A stretch of 64,000 nt of DNA, from NCBI GenBank assembly GCA_022457155.1, contig JAJGOT010000682.1, forward strand, positions 250,501-314,500. Reading direction: 5' to 3'. The notes under the pieces were generated by a model. That model was not told where the DNA came from. It did not search any database and saw nothing but the letters and a program-made list of their open reading frames with translations. Below are positions 22,038 through 32,341 of the stretch, piece by piece. A program made the position numbers and the translations under genes. This stretch comes from Cladopsammia gracilis. Its lineage: Eukaryota; Cnidaria; Anthozoa; Scleractinia; Dendrophylliidae. Each line of letters opens with the position of its first letter. Within the stretch, counting starts at the first letter, position 1.

Positions 22038-22634
22038 TTATTTGTCAACTTCATCAAAACCCTCGAGTGGGTAACCTTCCCCATCTCTGCTTGGGTGTAC
22101 AGGTGGAGAAGGTTCAGGAGGCAACTCTTCTGGCTCCTTTTTGAAGTCAATGTGTTTTGTAGTGATCAAAACAGCATTGGCCAAGGCCAAGAATCGCCCA
22201 CATCGCCGTGCAAGGTTTCCAGCAAGAGATGAAAGTTCATGGTGAATCATGTGTTCATTTTTGAGTTCTTTCTGCAGTGCCTCCACATCGTCAATCTTAA
22301 CAACCATGCCGACGCCTTTGGTTGCGAACATTATAACGCTGTCAATCAGAGACTCGGTCGTCTTGTTGCCGACATATGCTTCATACCTTTTGTAGTACTA
22401 TTCAACCTCTTTATCCGTCAGGCGCTTCACCTGCTTGTGTCTGAGCTGGACACCTATGGCCTCTTTTGATTTGCTGGTTGAAACAAGGACTGCCAGTTTC
22501 TTGCGTTGAGCTGGAGTGTCATTACCTGTTAAGACTTCAGGAATCGCTGATGGCAAGGAGCTATCAGGGACTGTTTCTAGCTGCTGCATGAGGTCATTCA
22601 TTAAGGCCACGTCGTCTGGGTGGTTTGTTGTCAT
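22038..22634 (-). pseudogene. Polinton protein of unknown function, one amber stop
   Basis: ATG 22634 (MTTNHPDDVALMNDLMQQLE) opens a frame interrupted once, by TAG at 22398-22400. The same frame then continues (RYEAYVGNKTTESL, KGVGMVVKIDDVEALQKELK) to 22038, about 198 codons in all. The product would be helical, acidic N-terminally and Pro/Glu-rich C-terminally. No domain recognised. Its TATA box (22638-22645) is 3 bp from the ATG. The L2/CR1-like element begins 42 bp upstream, so the promoter is intact. Confidence 0.65.
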
Positions 22635-22637
22635 TGC

Positions 22638-22645
22638 GTATATAT
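22638..22645 (-). promoter_or_regulatory. late-type TATA box
   Basis: On the plus strand GTATATAT, 3 bp before ATG 22634. TATA-only class. Confidence 0.45.
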
Positions 22646-22792
22646 TATGTATTTATTTTTCAATTATTCTCTTGACATACTAAGTATCAAGTATCAAGTA
22701 TGGTCACGTTTTTGTTTTGTCTATAATTTTCTTCAATTTTTAAGCTGTACTCTGGTTATACTGGTACATTTTTTAATGTAACTTAGAGTTAA

Positions 22793-25126
22793 ATGACGGA
22801 AGCCTCAGAAGAACCACAATTGGAGGAAGAAGATGGTGGAACCCGTGCAAAAAAAGCAGGATACAAGCCGCCGCAAATGATAGACACGCATCCATGTGGT
22901 GATCTTAACCGCTATCTTGTGGACAAATTCCACACACCAACAGCTAAAGCAAAGCCAACTCTCTTTGAGGAAATCAACCTGTCCATATACCAACCTTCTG
23001 CCAAACTCGCAACTTTCTGTACATCGGAGAATCGTATACTATTATGGATAAAAACCTTCGCTGAACGTTACTACGAACATCTTAACACAAGCACCACGGG
23101 ATACCGCGTCTCGTGGCATGAACAAGACGGCTATAGTTGCCCCACGAAATGTGATAAAATTGTCATACACCTTTATGAGATCGAAGCAGAAATCAAAGAA
23201 CAACTGATAGCGATAACTGTATTTGTTACAACTGGACGCATAATGATTCAGGGAAAGAAATTCGCAGAGTGGAGCACCGATGAATTTCCCATTTTATTAA
23301 ATATTGTGAACACGATGTCAAAGTCGTCTTTGGACGCAGAGGATAAATCGATCTTTACGTCATCGTTACCCATTTTCTTTCAAAAGTTAACCTCCAGTGA
23401 AGAAATCGCTATTCCAGAAAACCTCACAACTCAAAACACAGAAACCATCGCTGAAACCCTGAGAGAAAACATTGAGCCTTTATCGCTAACGCCGAGCAAA
23501 CTGAATACGTTGGCCACTTTGAGAGATACCGTCAGTAATTTAGAAGTGGAGTTTACTGAATCTCGAATAACGACTGAGGGAAACTTCGAACAATTGAAAG
23601 ACAAAGTTGTGCAACAGGACAATCTTTTGAAAGTGCAAAGGGCGACCATCAATGACCTTTCTGACGACCTGTCAAAAAATGTCAAAATGCTCAATGATGA
23701 GTTACAACACCAGTCTACAATTATCAAGAAATTACAAGAAGAAAATCACGCATTACAAAAGAAATACATGAAATTATTTGAGGAAAAAACCGATGGAAAA
23801 GAAAAACAGAATCAACTCGTAGCGGAAGTTGCTTTCTTAAAAGATCAAATCAAAGCTTTATGGCAGATTTTGGAAACACATAAACCAACGGAAACGGCCG
23901 TGACATGTGAGAAGCCACCCCCCGTTACACAAGAAGTTCTCATAACGGAAACGCCTGATGAAAATGAAAACATTTCTAAACCGACATGTAAACAATCGGG
24001 AGAACAGGAGTTACTGCTTGTGAATTTACCAACTTATAACTCCTTCTCTCCTTTACAAGAATCGCCCACAACACCACTTGATAAGGATAATAGAATCATC
24101 GACGAGAAACACGAGCAGAAGAAGACGCCCCCGGATACCAATATGCCTAATAACAATCAACAAAAACAATCACCTCAAAATAACAATCACCTCAAAACCG
24201 ACATGCACGCGAATGAAGTCATCTTCCTCTGTGATTCAAATGGAAAATTCTTAAATGAAAAGAAATTATTTACATCCAATCAAGAAACCAAGATAATCAG
24301 AGCTCCATTGATCAGGATTGCCCGAGCCTACTTGCAAACTGAGATTCGCGCGGCACCCCAATTAATTATATTTCACACTGGAACAAACGACCTTGAGACA
24401 GCCAGGTCACCTGATGAATTTATTTACGATGTCTCCACATTGATTACTGAAGCCTCGACGAAATTCCCATCAAGTAAGATAATTTTCTCAACACTTCTTC
24501 CCCGCAACGACATCCCAGCATCAACAATTACCAACATTAACGATCGAATAATTGCTGGTTGCTCAAGATTACCCAATGTCCATTTGATCAAACACGACAA
24601 TCTATTCATGGCTGAAATTGATATTCTTCATGACAACAAACACATCATGAAACGTCACATAGGTCTATTCGCGAAAAACCTGAAGGATGCTATTCACGGC
24701 CGATCAAGAACCACGCGACACCCCCATATACCAACAAGAAGATTACCACCGCACCCTAATCAGTTTACAACGCCTGAAGTGCAGAGATACAGTACTTCTT
24801 ACAGTAATGCAGTCAAGAATAACACACCTCAAACTTACCAATTACCATATTGCTCTCAGCCGCCCCCTCAGTCAATGCCAGTAAATGAGCATCAACTACA
24901 GCAACAAATGACACAAACTGGACATAAAATGCATCACCAGACACCACTGACAAGACATCAAGTTTATCAACAAATACCTGGATCGCAAACAGAAACTGAA
25001 CAATCAATCTTGACAAAAGGGGAAAGAGAAAGAACACATCACCAAGCGAGCACTAACGCTAGCACAGATGTACAAATCCCAAAGGAGATAATATCCTTTT
25101 TAAGATTTATAAAGTCATTCATCTAA
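22793..25126 (+). CDS. Retrotransposon ORF1 with SGNH-hydrolase-like domain (777 aa)
   Basis: ATG 22793 (MTEASEEPQLEEEDGG). In order: an acidic start, a globular region, a coiled coil (about residues 255-365), a Pro/Gln/Asn linker, an SGNH/GDSL-hydrolase-like domain (about residues 475-630) and a His/Gln-rich tail. The SGNH blocks visible are CDSNGKF (Ser block), HTGTND (GxND block) and LLPR, with His-rich DILHDNKHIMKRH near the end. Some CR1/L2-clade elements carry esterase-type ORF1 proteins of this kind, thought to act with coiled-coil trimers in RNP formation. The frame is intact. Confidence 0.8.
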   Translation: MTEASEEPQLEEEDGGTRAKKAGYKPPQMIDTHPCGDLNRYLVDKFHTPTAKAKPTLFEEINLSIYQPSAKLATFCTSENRILLWIKTFAERYYEHLNTSTTGYRVSWHEQDGYSCPTKCDKIVIHLYEIEAEIKEQLIAITVFVTTGRIMIQGKKFAEWSTDEFPILLNIVNTMSKSSLDAEDKSIFTSSLPIFFQKLTSSEEIAIPENLTTQNTETIAETLRENIEPLSLTPSKLNTLATLRDTVSNLEVEFTESRITTEGNFEQLKDKVVQQDNLLKVQRATINDLSDDLSKNVKMLNDELQHQSTIIKKLQEENHALQKKYMKLFEEKTDGKEKQNQLVAEVAFLKDQIKALWQILETHKPTETAVTCEKPPPVTQEVLITETPDENENISKPTCKQSGEQELLLVNLPTYNSFSPLQESPTTPLDKDNRIIDEKHEQKKTPPDTNMPNNNQQKQSPQNNNHLKTDMHANEVIFLCDSNGKFLNEKKLFTSNQETKIIRAPLIRIARAYLQTEIRAAPQLIIFHTGTNDLETARSPDEFIYDVSTLITEASTKFPSSKIIFSTLLPRNDIPASTITNINDRIIAGCSRLPNVHLIKHDNLFMAEIDILHDNKHIMKRHIGLFAKNLKDAIHGRSRTTRHPHIPTRRLPPHPNQFTTPEVQRYSTSYSNAVKNNTPQTYQLPYCSQPPPQSMPVNEHQLQQQMTQTGHKMHHQTPLTRHQVYQQIPGSQTETEQSILTKGERERTHHQASTNASTDVQIPKEIISFLRFIKSFI

Positions 25127-25181
25127 TGAATGAAAATTAAACTTTGTACCAGCATAATACATTAATAGTCAGCATAACTAA

Positions 25182-28100
25182 AATTTTATTATAGGTTTAA
25201 CAAGATCTTCAATTATTTCAAGTCGGTTATCTTTCTGCGCTTGGAATGTTAATGGAATATCGTCCAAACATTTTGGAAACAAATTACAAAACAATGATTT
25301 TCTAAATATCATCAATGATTTTGATTTTGTGATTCTTACCGAGATTTGGGACTGCTGTGATATCCAAGTATCAGGCTTTAGATCAGTTGTCCAATGCTCC
25401 ACTAAATCGAAAAGTGGTGGTCGTGACTCTGGAGGAATATGTCTTTTATATAAAAATAAATTTCATGATTGGCTACAAATTGTTAAAACATCTCCAAATT
25501 TCTTGTGGTTTAAAATTGACAAAAAATATATCAAAACAAAAAGAGACATTTACACTTGTGGAGTTTACATACCTCCAACGAACTCAAAATACTTTGATGA
25601 AGAAATATTTGAACAATTAGAACAAGACATATTGTTTTTTTCTTGCCAAGGATCGGTAACCCTTATGGGGGACTTTAATTCGAGAACTGGAAAATATTCA
25701 GATTCTGTTTCTCAAGAGGGAAACAAGATCATAACGAACGATCAATCAGCAGAATCTTCTAATTACACTCAGAGAAATAGTTATGATAATGAATTAAATA
25801 ATCATGGCAAAAGACTACTTGAAATTTGCAAAAGTTGTGACCTTAGAATACTAAATGGCAGAGTAAACGGGGACTCTCTCGGAAGGCCTACTTTTCACGG
25901 TAGAAATGGCGTAAGTGTAATCGATTATACAATATGCGATCAAGACATATTTTTAAATATTGAAAATTTTATAGTGAAACAGCCATCACCTTTATCTGAT
26001 CATAGTCCAATAGTGACATGGTTATATATTAACCATCAATCAAATACTTTTGAATTACAAGCATCAAACGAAACTAACTCTCAGTCTCTTACAAGATTAC
26101 CGGCACAGTTTTCCTGGGAAAATGATTCTGGTCTTAAATTTAAAAACACCTTACGCTCAGAACAGATTCAACAGATAATTAACGATTATATAAACGAAGA
26201 GATCCAAAATGAAGATGTCAACTATTCCTTGGATAAAGTGGAAAACATTCTGATCACAACATCAATAGCGTGTTTAAAAGTTAGAAGAATAAAGAAACGA
26301 AAACGTGTCAAACCAACATCAAACAAAAAGTGGTTTGATAAAGAATGCAGATTTAAAAGACATGAACTCCGAAAATTATCAAATCAAAAACATAGAGATC
26401 CTCTAAATATCAGTTTACGTGAGAGATATCATGACGTCTTAAAAGAATACAAAAACCTGCTTGATAATAAACGAAAAGATTACCATGCAAAAAAGATTTC
26501 ACAATTAGAGGAAGCAACAAATAATCCTGACAAATCTAACTTTTGGAATTGCTTAAAATCAACGGATGATACCATGAAAGAGAAAGAAAACCCAACAATC
26601 TCAGAAGAGAGCTGGCTTAACCACTTCCAATCTCTCCACTCAAATAAACCTATTAATCCAATTCAACATGAAATCATAAATGAACTCCGACTTTTGGAAC
26701 AAGAAAAAGAACAATGTAACTTTCTAGACTATTTGATCACTGAACATGAAATACGCGCTGCCGTGAAAAAATTAAAAAATAACAAATCAGCGTTCTCTGA
26801 CAGAATAAGAAACGAAATGATTAAAGCTAGTATTGGAAGTATGATGCCTGTATATATCAAACTTTTTAATACAATTCTAAATTCAGGTATAATGCCTAAA
26901 AACTGGTGTAATGGCCTTATAACACCAATATATAAATCAGGTGACAAAAGTGATCCAACCAATTACAGAGGAATTTGCGTTTCAAGTTGTTTGGGAAAAC
27001 TTTTTTGCGCTATCTTGAATCAAAGACTTCTTGAACATGTTACAACTCAAAACATATTGCACCCATCTCAAATTGGTTTTCTACCAAAAAATCGCACCGC
27101 AGACCATGTCCTAACACTAAGAACATTAATAGATAAATATGTTCACTATCACGGAGAAAAAGTTTATGCTTGTTTTGTCGATTTCAAGAAAGCGTTCGAC
27201 TCAGTTTGGCATGAAGGTCTCTTATATAAATTACTTAAAATCAATGTAGGAGGACATTTCTACGATCTCATTAAAAGCTTATACTCAAATTCTAACTGCT
27301 CTCTGAAAATTGATCATAGTAAAACGCGACCCTTTCAATACTCGAGAGGTGTACGACAAGGGTGCATTTTAAGTCCGTTACTTTTTAACCTATATCTAAA
27401 CAATTTACCTTATTCGTTTGAAAACACTTTATCTGATCCATTCATTTTACCGAATGGTACAAAAATCAATTCTCTCTTATATGCTGATGATTTAATTATT
27501 TTGTCGAGATCCAAAACAGGATTGCAAAATTGTTTGCAGGTATTGTCTTCATATTGCAATTCTTGGATGTTAAGCATTAATTTAAAGAAAACAAAGGCTA
27601 TGATATTCCAAAAACGCGCAAGAAAATCCAATAATTGTACCTTTTATCTAAATAATGAAACTATTGAAACTGCTCAGAATTATACCTATTTAGGAACCCG
27701 AATATCATCAACAGGAAATTTCACATTGGCAACTGATCACTTGAAAGAAAAGGCCATGCATGCTCTTTACAGTATTAGAAGACACACAGATTTTAGTAGA
27801 TTAAAACCAAATCTTGCATCAAACATCTTTGACACAATGATTTCTCCAATCCTCACTTATAATAGTGAAGCTTGGGGCTTATATACCAAACAAGACTTTA
27901 AGACTTGGGATAGATCCTCAATAGAAAAAGTTCAATTACAATTCTGCAAACGCTATTTAGAAATAAATAATAAGACCTCGAATTTAGCATGTAGAGCGGA
28001 ACTAGGTCGATTCCCTCTCATTCTTACCATAAATCAGAAAATTCTTAATTATATTCTATATCTTAAAAGCAAAAATGACGACTCTATAATGAAACAAATT

Positions 28101-28724
28101 TTCTTAATATCATTAGATCTCCATTCAATTAAAAAAACTAATTTTTACTCTAATTTATTAAACATGGTTGAATACTATGATCTACAAAATTTTAATCTTG
28201 ACACACTGGATGAAAATAAGATCATGCATTATGTCAATCTTATGAAGCAAAAGTATATTTCCTACTGGAAAAATGCTTTACAGAACTCAAGGAAATTGGA
28301 ATTTTACAATAGTTTTAAGGATCAATACATAATCTCCCATTATCTAGATCACACAAGGAAATCAAATGAAAGGAAAACTCTAGTCAAATTTAGGACAGGT
28401 AATCCAAAACTCATGATCGAGCTTGGTCGATATAATCAAATCCCTAGAGAAAATAGATTATGCCCTTTATGCGAATCAAATAATATCGAAAACGAAATTC
28501 ATTTTCTCTTTCAATGCCCAAGATATTCAACTTTAAGAGATAAATACTTTAATCAAATCTACCAACACTTGCCGAATATTCAAAATACATTCTCAACAGA
28601 AAGTATCAAAGAATTGATGAACTCTTCCAATTATTTTGTTAATTTACTTTTAATGAAAATGATATCTGCATGCTTTGAATTACGTGATAGCTTAATATTG
28701 TCAAATCAAAATGAAGTTTTGTAA
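25182..28724 (+). CDS. Retrotransposon ORF2: AP-type endonuclease and reverse transcriptase
   Basis: The frame is open from 25182 (after TAA at 25179) to 28724. The first ATG, at 25329, lies after the endonuclease motif WNVNGI (about 25242), so translation must start upstream without AUG or by coupling to ORF1, which ends 55 bp earlier. Endonuclease motifs are WNVNGI, GDFNSR (about 25671) and SDHSPI (about 25998). The RT follows, with GVRQGCILSPLLFNLY and YADDLIIL (catalytic YADD at about 27480). A C-terminal CPLC..EIHFLFQC motif looks metal-binding. It copies its RNA at nicked target DNA. No internal stop is present. Confidence 0.85.
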   Translation, partial: NFIIGLTRSSIISSRLSFCAWNVNGISSKHFGNKLQNNDFLNIINDFDFVILTEIWDCCDIQVSGFRSVVQCSTKSKSGGRDSGGICLLYKNKFHDWLQIVKTSPNFLWFKIDKKYIKTKRDIYTCGVYIPPTNSKYFDEEIFEQLEQDILFFSCQGSVTLMGDFNSRTGKYSDSVSQEGNKIITNDQSAESSNYTQRNSYDNELNNHGKRLLEICKSCDLRILNGRVNGDSLGRPTFHGRNGVSVIDYTICDQDIFLNIENFIVKQPSPLSDHSPIVTWLYINHQSNTFELQASNETNSQSLTRLPAQFSWENDSGLKFKNTLRSEQIQQIINDYINEEIQNEDVNYSLDKVENILITTSIACLKVRRIKKRKRVKPTSNKKWFDKECRFKRHELRKLSNQKHRDPLNISLRERYHDVLKEYKNLLDNKRKDYHAKKISQLEEATNNPDKSNFWNCLKSTDDTMKEKENPTISEESWLNHFQSLHSNKPINPIQHEIINELRLLEQEKEQCNFLDYLITEHEIRAAVKKLKNNKSAFSDRIRNEMIKASIGSMMPVYIKLFNTILNSGIMPKNWCNGLITPIYKSGDKSDPTNYRGICVSSCLGKLFCAILNQRLLEHVTTQNILHPSQIGFLPKNRTADHVLTLRTLIDKYVHYHGEKVYACFVDFKKAFDSVWHEGLLYKLLKINVGGHFYDLIKSLYSNSNCSLKIDHSKTRPFQYSRGVRQGCILSPLLFNLYLNNLPYSFENTLSDPFILPNGTKINSLLYADDLIILSRSKTGLQNCLQVLSSYCNSWMLSINLKKTKAMIFQKRARKSNNCTFYLNNETIETAQNYTYLGTRISSTGNFTLATDHLKEKAMHALYSIRRHTDFSRLKPNLASNIFDTMISPILTYNSEAWGLYTKQDFKTWDRSSIEKVQLQFCKRYLEINNKTSNLACRAELGRFPLILTINQKILNYILYLKSKNDDSIMKQIFLISLDLHSIKKTNFYSNLLNMVEYYDLQNFNLDTLDENKIMHYVNLMKQKYISYWKNALQNSRKLEFYNSFKDQYIISHYLDHTRKSNERKTLVKFRTGNPKLMIELGRYNQIPRENRLCPLCESNNIENEIHFLFQCPRYSTLRDKYFNQIYQHLPNIQNTFSTESIKELMNSSNYFVNLLLMKMISACFELRDSLILSNQNEVL

Positions 28725-28824
28725 TTATTTAATATTCTTTTACTGTCTTTTGTTATTGTTAAAAGTATGCTTTTGCAATACTGTAACTCAATATAGTCAT
28801 GCAAATAAAGCTATTATTTACATT

Positions 28825-29046
28825 CTTGATGTCAGGCAAAAGACTTTCAACCTCACGTATAAGCGCCGTCATGGTGGCTGGGCACACAGTGAGTTTCAAA
28901 GGATAGCGGTTAAGAAGCATGAGACGCAGATCGTCCGCGTCAGCGGTTTTGATTATCTATATTTGCATCTCCTCCGCATGACTCTGCAATTCACCCAGAA
29001 GTTGTGAAAAGACCGTGAGCTTGTGGATACTGGTTGAGGTGTTCAT
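28825..29046 (-). pseudogene. Polinton gene of unknown function, split by the retrotransposon
   Basis: ATG 29046 (MNTSTSIHKLTVFSQLLGEL) with a TATATATATA box upstream (29054-29064). The frame meets TAG after MQI, near 28960, then stays open (DLRLMLLNRYPLKLT, IREVESLLPDIK) up to the retrotransposon's right border. The last few codons (RIIEK and stop) lie on the other side at 22675-22653. The product would be about 80 residues. It is a short protein near the packaging ATPase; no domain recognised. Confidence 0.55.
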
Positions 29047-29053
29047 GGCACAG

Positions 29054-29064
29054 CATATATATAT
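29054..29064 (-). promoter_or_regulatory. late-type TATA box
   Basis: CATATATATATG on the plus strand, 7 bp upstream of ATG 29046. TATA-only class. Confidence 0.45.
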
Positions 29065-29068
29065 GTTT

Positions 29069-29668
29069 TCACATTTTCACTTCAATCCCATATGGGTGCC
29101 GCAGAGAGAAGACTAGGTGAGAAAATTTGTGTCCCTTTAATTTTGCAATCAACTCTTTGTACTCTTGATGTTCAAGCTCACCGGCATAGTCGTCGAAGAT
29201 GGCCTTCGTTGTTTTGCTTGATGGGGTGTAAAAAAGCACAATCGCTGCAACGTTTTCCCTAAAGGGTTTTGCAATGCTGGTTAACTGTTGGGTTAGCACC
29301 CACACTGACAAGCCGCTGTGGCGAGCACTTAAGCCTAGTTTCACAAGTTGACTCGTGCGGCCTTTCACATCCTTCGAAGCAGCACAATCATCAAGCACAA
29401 AGAGCGTGTTTGTCCCGTCGAAGTAATAACTGGCTAAAGTTAACCATGCTTCAATCTCATGCTGCTGACAGTCTATCACGAAAATGCATGGCTCCTTGTC
29501 CACGAAACCGTCGTAGGTCTTGTTGTGGACAAATGTTGGGCAAAAGAGAACAATATAGTCAAACTTGCCCCTGAAGGGGCCGCGCAGCTGATTCAGAAGA
29601 TATTGTGTTTTGCCAGAGTTAGTCGGCCCGATAATTAGTGCATTGAATGGCAGCTTTCTTGGATCCAT
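29069..29668 (-). CDS. Polinton genome-packaging ATPase (FtsK/HerA, A32-like)
   Basis: A 199-residue intact frame from ATG 29668 (MDPRKLPFNALIIG). Walker A is GPTNSGKT (residues 14-21) and Walker B is LFVLDD (89-94). A sensor-type polar region (WVLTQQLTSI) follows, as in A32-like packaging ATPases of Polintons, adintoviruses and large DNA viruses. It would pump DNA into the capsid. It lies directly downstream of the MCP gene on the same strand, and its CTATATAC box (29672-29679) is 3 bp from the ATG. Length is normal for Polintons. Confidence 0.9.
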   Translation of the reverse strand: MDPRKLPFNALIIGPTNSGKTQYLLNQLRGPFRGKFDYIVLFCPTFVHNKTYDGFVDKEPCIFVIDCQQHEIEAWLTLASYYFDGTNTLFVLDDCAASKDVKGRTSQLVKLGLSARHSGLSVWVLTQQLTSIAKPFRENVAAIVLFYTPSSKTTKAIFDDYAGELEHQEYKELIAKLKGHKFSHLVFSLRHPYGIEVKM

Positions 29669-29671
29669 TCT

Positions 29672-29679
29672 CTATATAC
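29672..29679 (-). promoter_or_regulatory. late-type TATA box, ATPase
   Basis: CTATATAC on the plus strand, 3 bp upstream of ATG 29668. Confidence 0.45.
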
Positions 29680-29685
29680 GTGTGT

Positions 29686-30936
29686 TTAGTACTGAACAGC
29701 CTGCAGCTGCCTGTCCATGATGTTCATCTGTGAGTCGCTGATGGTGTATATGTGGCAGTGCACGTTTCCCGAGCCGGAGGTTGTCCTTTCGATCTCAAGA
29801 TGTACGCCGTCCTTTGTGTTGACGAGGCGTTGACCGTTGCCGTATAGGGTTGTGTCAGCCATTGACCTAAGGTCGATAAGGAGGCCGAACTTGTTGCCCG
29901 TGAGATGTTTGGTTACATTCATGTTGGGCCTGCCATCACCCCTCTTTTTGAAGAGGCGACTGACCTCACGCCACATATCGGTCCCGTTGATGCCTTCGTT
30001 GTAAATTCTGTTGGGGGAGCCGTTTATGGTGACATTAACTTTGGTGATGTCTGGGTTGAAGTATTTTTCTGAGTCCCTGGCTCCTGCTGTGTAGGGTTCA
30101 ATGAATAGCAGAAGGATGGCTTTCAGTGACCTGCGCTGCGGGTTCACCCTGAGATTCAGCCGTGCGTCTGAACCCTGCGAGAAGGGGACCACTTCCTCTC
30201 GCATGATATGGTCGTAGGCAAACTCCTTTCCGCTAGAGTATACACTTGTTGCCTCGTCAGCCAGCTGCTTACTTCGGATTGTCTCGTACTCAAGCTGGAT
30301 ATTTGTCAACTTGTAGACAAGCTTGCTTGTATCCGAACCCTTGACAACTTGAGAAGCCTGGGCAAGCGTTATCTCGAATGTCAAATCGTTGTAGAGTGCC
30401 TGTGGGTACATGACGCCGTGGTCTGTTATAATCTGGTGGTCAAAGTTGATGCGGTATTTGTTTTTGTAAATGGTCTCCAGCTTGTTTTCCGCATCCACGC
30501 CAGAGGTCTTCTTGTCGCCGGCACTAGAGCGAATCTTGCTCAAGTCTACACTCTGGATGCCCTCGGGGAGCATGTTGTCTCGCTTGTCAACAGAAAGGAA
30601 AAGGTCCTCAAAGATTTTGTAAATATTGTACCCAACGGTGTCCTGTACAGTGGTGGCGGCAAACTTCACAACAAGCCTGTCAACTAGTGCTCTGGAGACA
30701 TTTTGTACAAGATAGTCGTTTGCGTGGCCGCCGGCAAGGTCGATGTTAAAGATCAAGGCAAGCGAGCCCGACACGATAACCTCATGTTCGTTGAGCTTGG
30801 GCACCGAAACGTACAGGGTCTCGCCGGGATTGGCTGTAGGGCGTTCAAATGTGATGCGCTTTACGGTGCGCAATGCTTTCATAGCACCAAGAATCTTCTC
30901 TGCGTTCGTTGGGAGGAGGTTGGGTTGCACGGCCAT
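29686..30936 (-). CDS. Polinton major capsid protein (double jelly-roll type)
   Basis: A 416-residue intact frame from ATG 30936 (MAVQPNLLPTNAEKILG). It is mostly beta-rich with blocks I associate with cnidarian Polinton MCPs: NDYLVQNVSRALVDRLVVKF, NIYKIFEDLFLS, QALYNDLTFEITLA, YKLTNIQLEYETI, LTGNKFGLLIDLRS and GSGNVHCHIYTISDSQ. Its place beside the packaging ATPase and opposite a coiled-coil structural-type gene fits. The expected product is the main capsomer of an icosahedral shell. It shares a 38-bp back-to-back promoter with the gene at 30975. The fold is assigned by family resemblance, not modelling. Confidence 0.82.
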   Translation of the reverse strand: MAVQPNLLPTNAEKILGAMKALRTVKRITFERPTANPGETLYVSVPKLNEHEVIVSGSLALIFNIDLAGGHANDYLVQNVSRALVDRLVVKFAATTVQDTVGYNIYKIFEDLFLSVDKRDNMLPEGIQSVDLSKIRSSAGDKKTSGVDAENKLETIYKNKYRINFDHQIITDHGVMYPQALYNDLTFEITLAQASQVVKGSDTSKLVYKLTNIQLEYETIRSKQLADEATSVYSSGKEFAYDHIMREEVVPFSQGSDARLNLRVNPQRRSLKAILLLFIEPYTAGARDSEKYFNPDITKVNVTINGSPNRIYNEGINGTDMWREVSRLFKKRGDGRPNMNVTKHLTGNKFGLLIDLRSMADTTLYGNGQRLVNTKDGVHLEIERTTSGSGNVHCHIYTISDSQMNIMDRQLQAVQY

Positions 30937-30974
30937 AGCCAGAGTATATATATAAATTTATATTTATATACATC
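30937..30974. promoter_or_regulatory. 38-bp bidirectional late-type promoter
   Basis: The entire space between two divergent ATGs. It holds GTATATATATAA (30944-30955) and TTATATAC (30964-30971), one TATA box for each gene, 3-8 bp from each start. The 5' leaders must be extremely short. Confidence 0.65.
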
Positions 30975-32341
30975 ATGGCAGAACGTGGATATGATATACC
31001 TGGCGAGAACGAAAACACCGGGCTTTTCTGGGATATAGACCACGATGATGACGACGAAGTTGACACAGCAACACCCTTTCAACCGGGCGGCACATCCACC
31101 CCATATCATGGCGGTGAAGAGCATGAAATGCATACACTGCCTCGCGAGCAGAGCGGCTTTGATCCTGAAGACATCCCTCTGCTTCCTGACTTCACACATC
31201 CTAACGAAAGAGAAGGAATGGTTGCTATGGCTAGGGACTGGATCAAAAGTCTCCGTCCAAGAGTGGATTTTCGTAGATTAGGGCCTATTGGTTTCGGTAA
31301 AAAACCAGGAAACGAAAGCAAAATAGTCTCCTTTGGGGCAAGAGGCGGTGAAACTCCCGTTTTCAAGCAGGATGGTTCAGGGCTTCTTAAATCATTTACA
31401 GGCAAGTTCAAAGGGGCTCTTGGACCAAGCGCTCAAGAGATCATTGTTGAAGACAGAACATCAATAAGGGAAGAAGAACAAAGGCTAAGAGAGGAAGAAA
31501 AACAACTGAAGGAGGCGGAAAGGCTTGCTGCTGAACTGAAAAAAAGAACAGACAATCTACAAACCCTAAGACTCGAAGAAACTAGAGAGAGAAGGGAAAA
31601 TTTAGAAAAAGAACAAGGCTCTAATCTTGAAGCTCAAAACAGAATAGATGAGATGAAACGCCTGGAAAAAAATTATCAACGTGATATCGAAAATGAGAAT
31701 AAAGAAATAAAAGCACTTCAAAAACAAAAACAAGATGAAGACAAACTGCAGGCAAAGGTTGATAAAAGAAAGGCAGCACTCTCTCGCAAAAAGAAAGAAA
31801 GAAATACCCTCAAAGCAAGACTGAACTCCACCAAGCCGCTGGATGAGCTAAACGAACAAGAGGCCGATCTTGTACGACAAAACGAGGAAGACAGGCGCGT
31901 GATAGAGGATGAGAACACTTCTCCCTCTGACAGAGAAGCCGCGGAAGCCCGAGTTGCTGAGCGAGAAGAAGAGCTGGGAAGACTAAGAACACAAGTTCAG
32001 GAAAGAGAAGAAGCCTTACCTCTTCGAGAGCGGGTCAAAGAGATATTCAAGAAATATGGCTGGACCCTTCAAGCAGTTGTTCTGCTGCAGGTCTTGTCAT
32101 AGGCGCTGTGACGATTGCTGCAATGAATGGCTTAAAGGCCGGTACAAAGGCTATTGGCAATGGGCTTAAAGAAATAGGAAATAAGGTTGCCTCTATTCTG
32201 CCAGGCTTGATCGGCTCGATCATGAACTTTATCTTCAAAACAGCCGGTCAGGTTATCTTCTTCCTTGGCGAGCACACCTGGCTGCTGATCCTTGCCATTG
32301 TGGGCTTCATGATTGAAAGGATCACCAAGCGCAGGAGATAA
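30975..32341 (+). pseudogene. Coiled-coil plus membrane-tail Polinton structural-type protein, frameshifted
   Basis: ATG 30975 (MAERGYDIPGENENTGLFWD). An acidic N-terminus leads to a linker (RRLGPIGFGKKPGN), a long charged coiled coil (about residues 150-345, REEEQRLREEEKQLKEAE) and VKEIFKKYGWTLQAV. The frame ends at 32102. The same protein continues from about 32085 in another frame to 32341, through a glycine-rich segment (NGLKAGTKAIGNGLKEIG) and hydrophobic helices (HTWLLILAIVGFMIERI) with an RRR end. One frameshift near 32090 therefore splits about 455 residues. The family is common in cnidarian Polintons; a virion-associated role is inferred. Confidence 0.7.

Larger units (their letters stand above)
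22676..28823 (+). mobile_element. L2/CR1-like non-LTR retrotransposon, near full length
   Basis: A 6.15-kb insertion with ORF1 and ORF2 in plus orientation and AATAAA about 20 bp before its 3' end. TCTTGA flanks it (22670-22675 and 28824-28829), a probable short target-site duplication. Removing it lets the Polinton gene starting at 29046 run to its own stop near 22653, which supports these borders. Both ORFs are long and open, so the insertion is younger than the decay of PolB and integrase. Confidence 0.8.
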
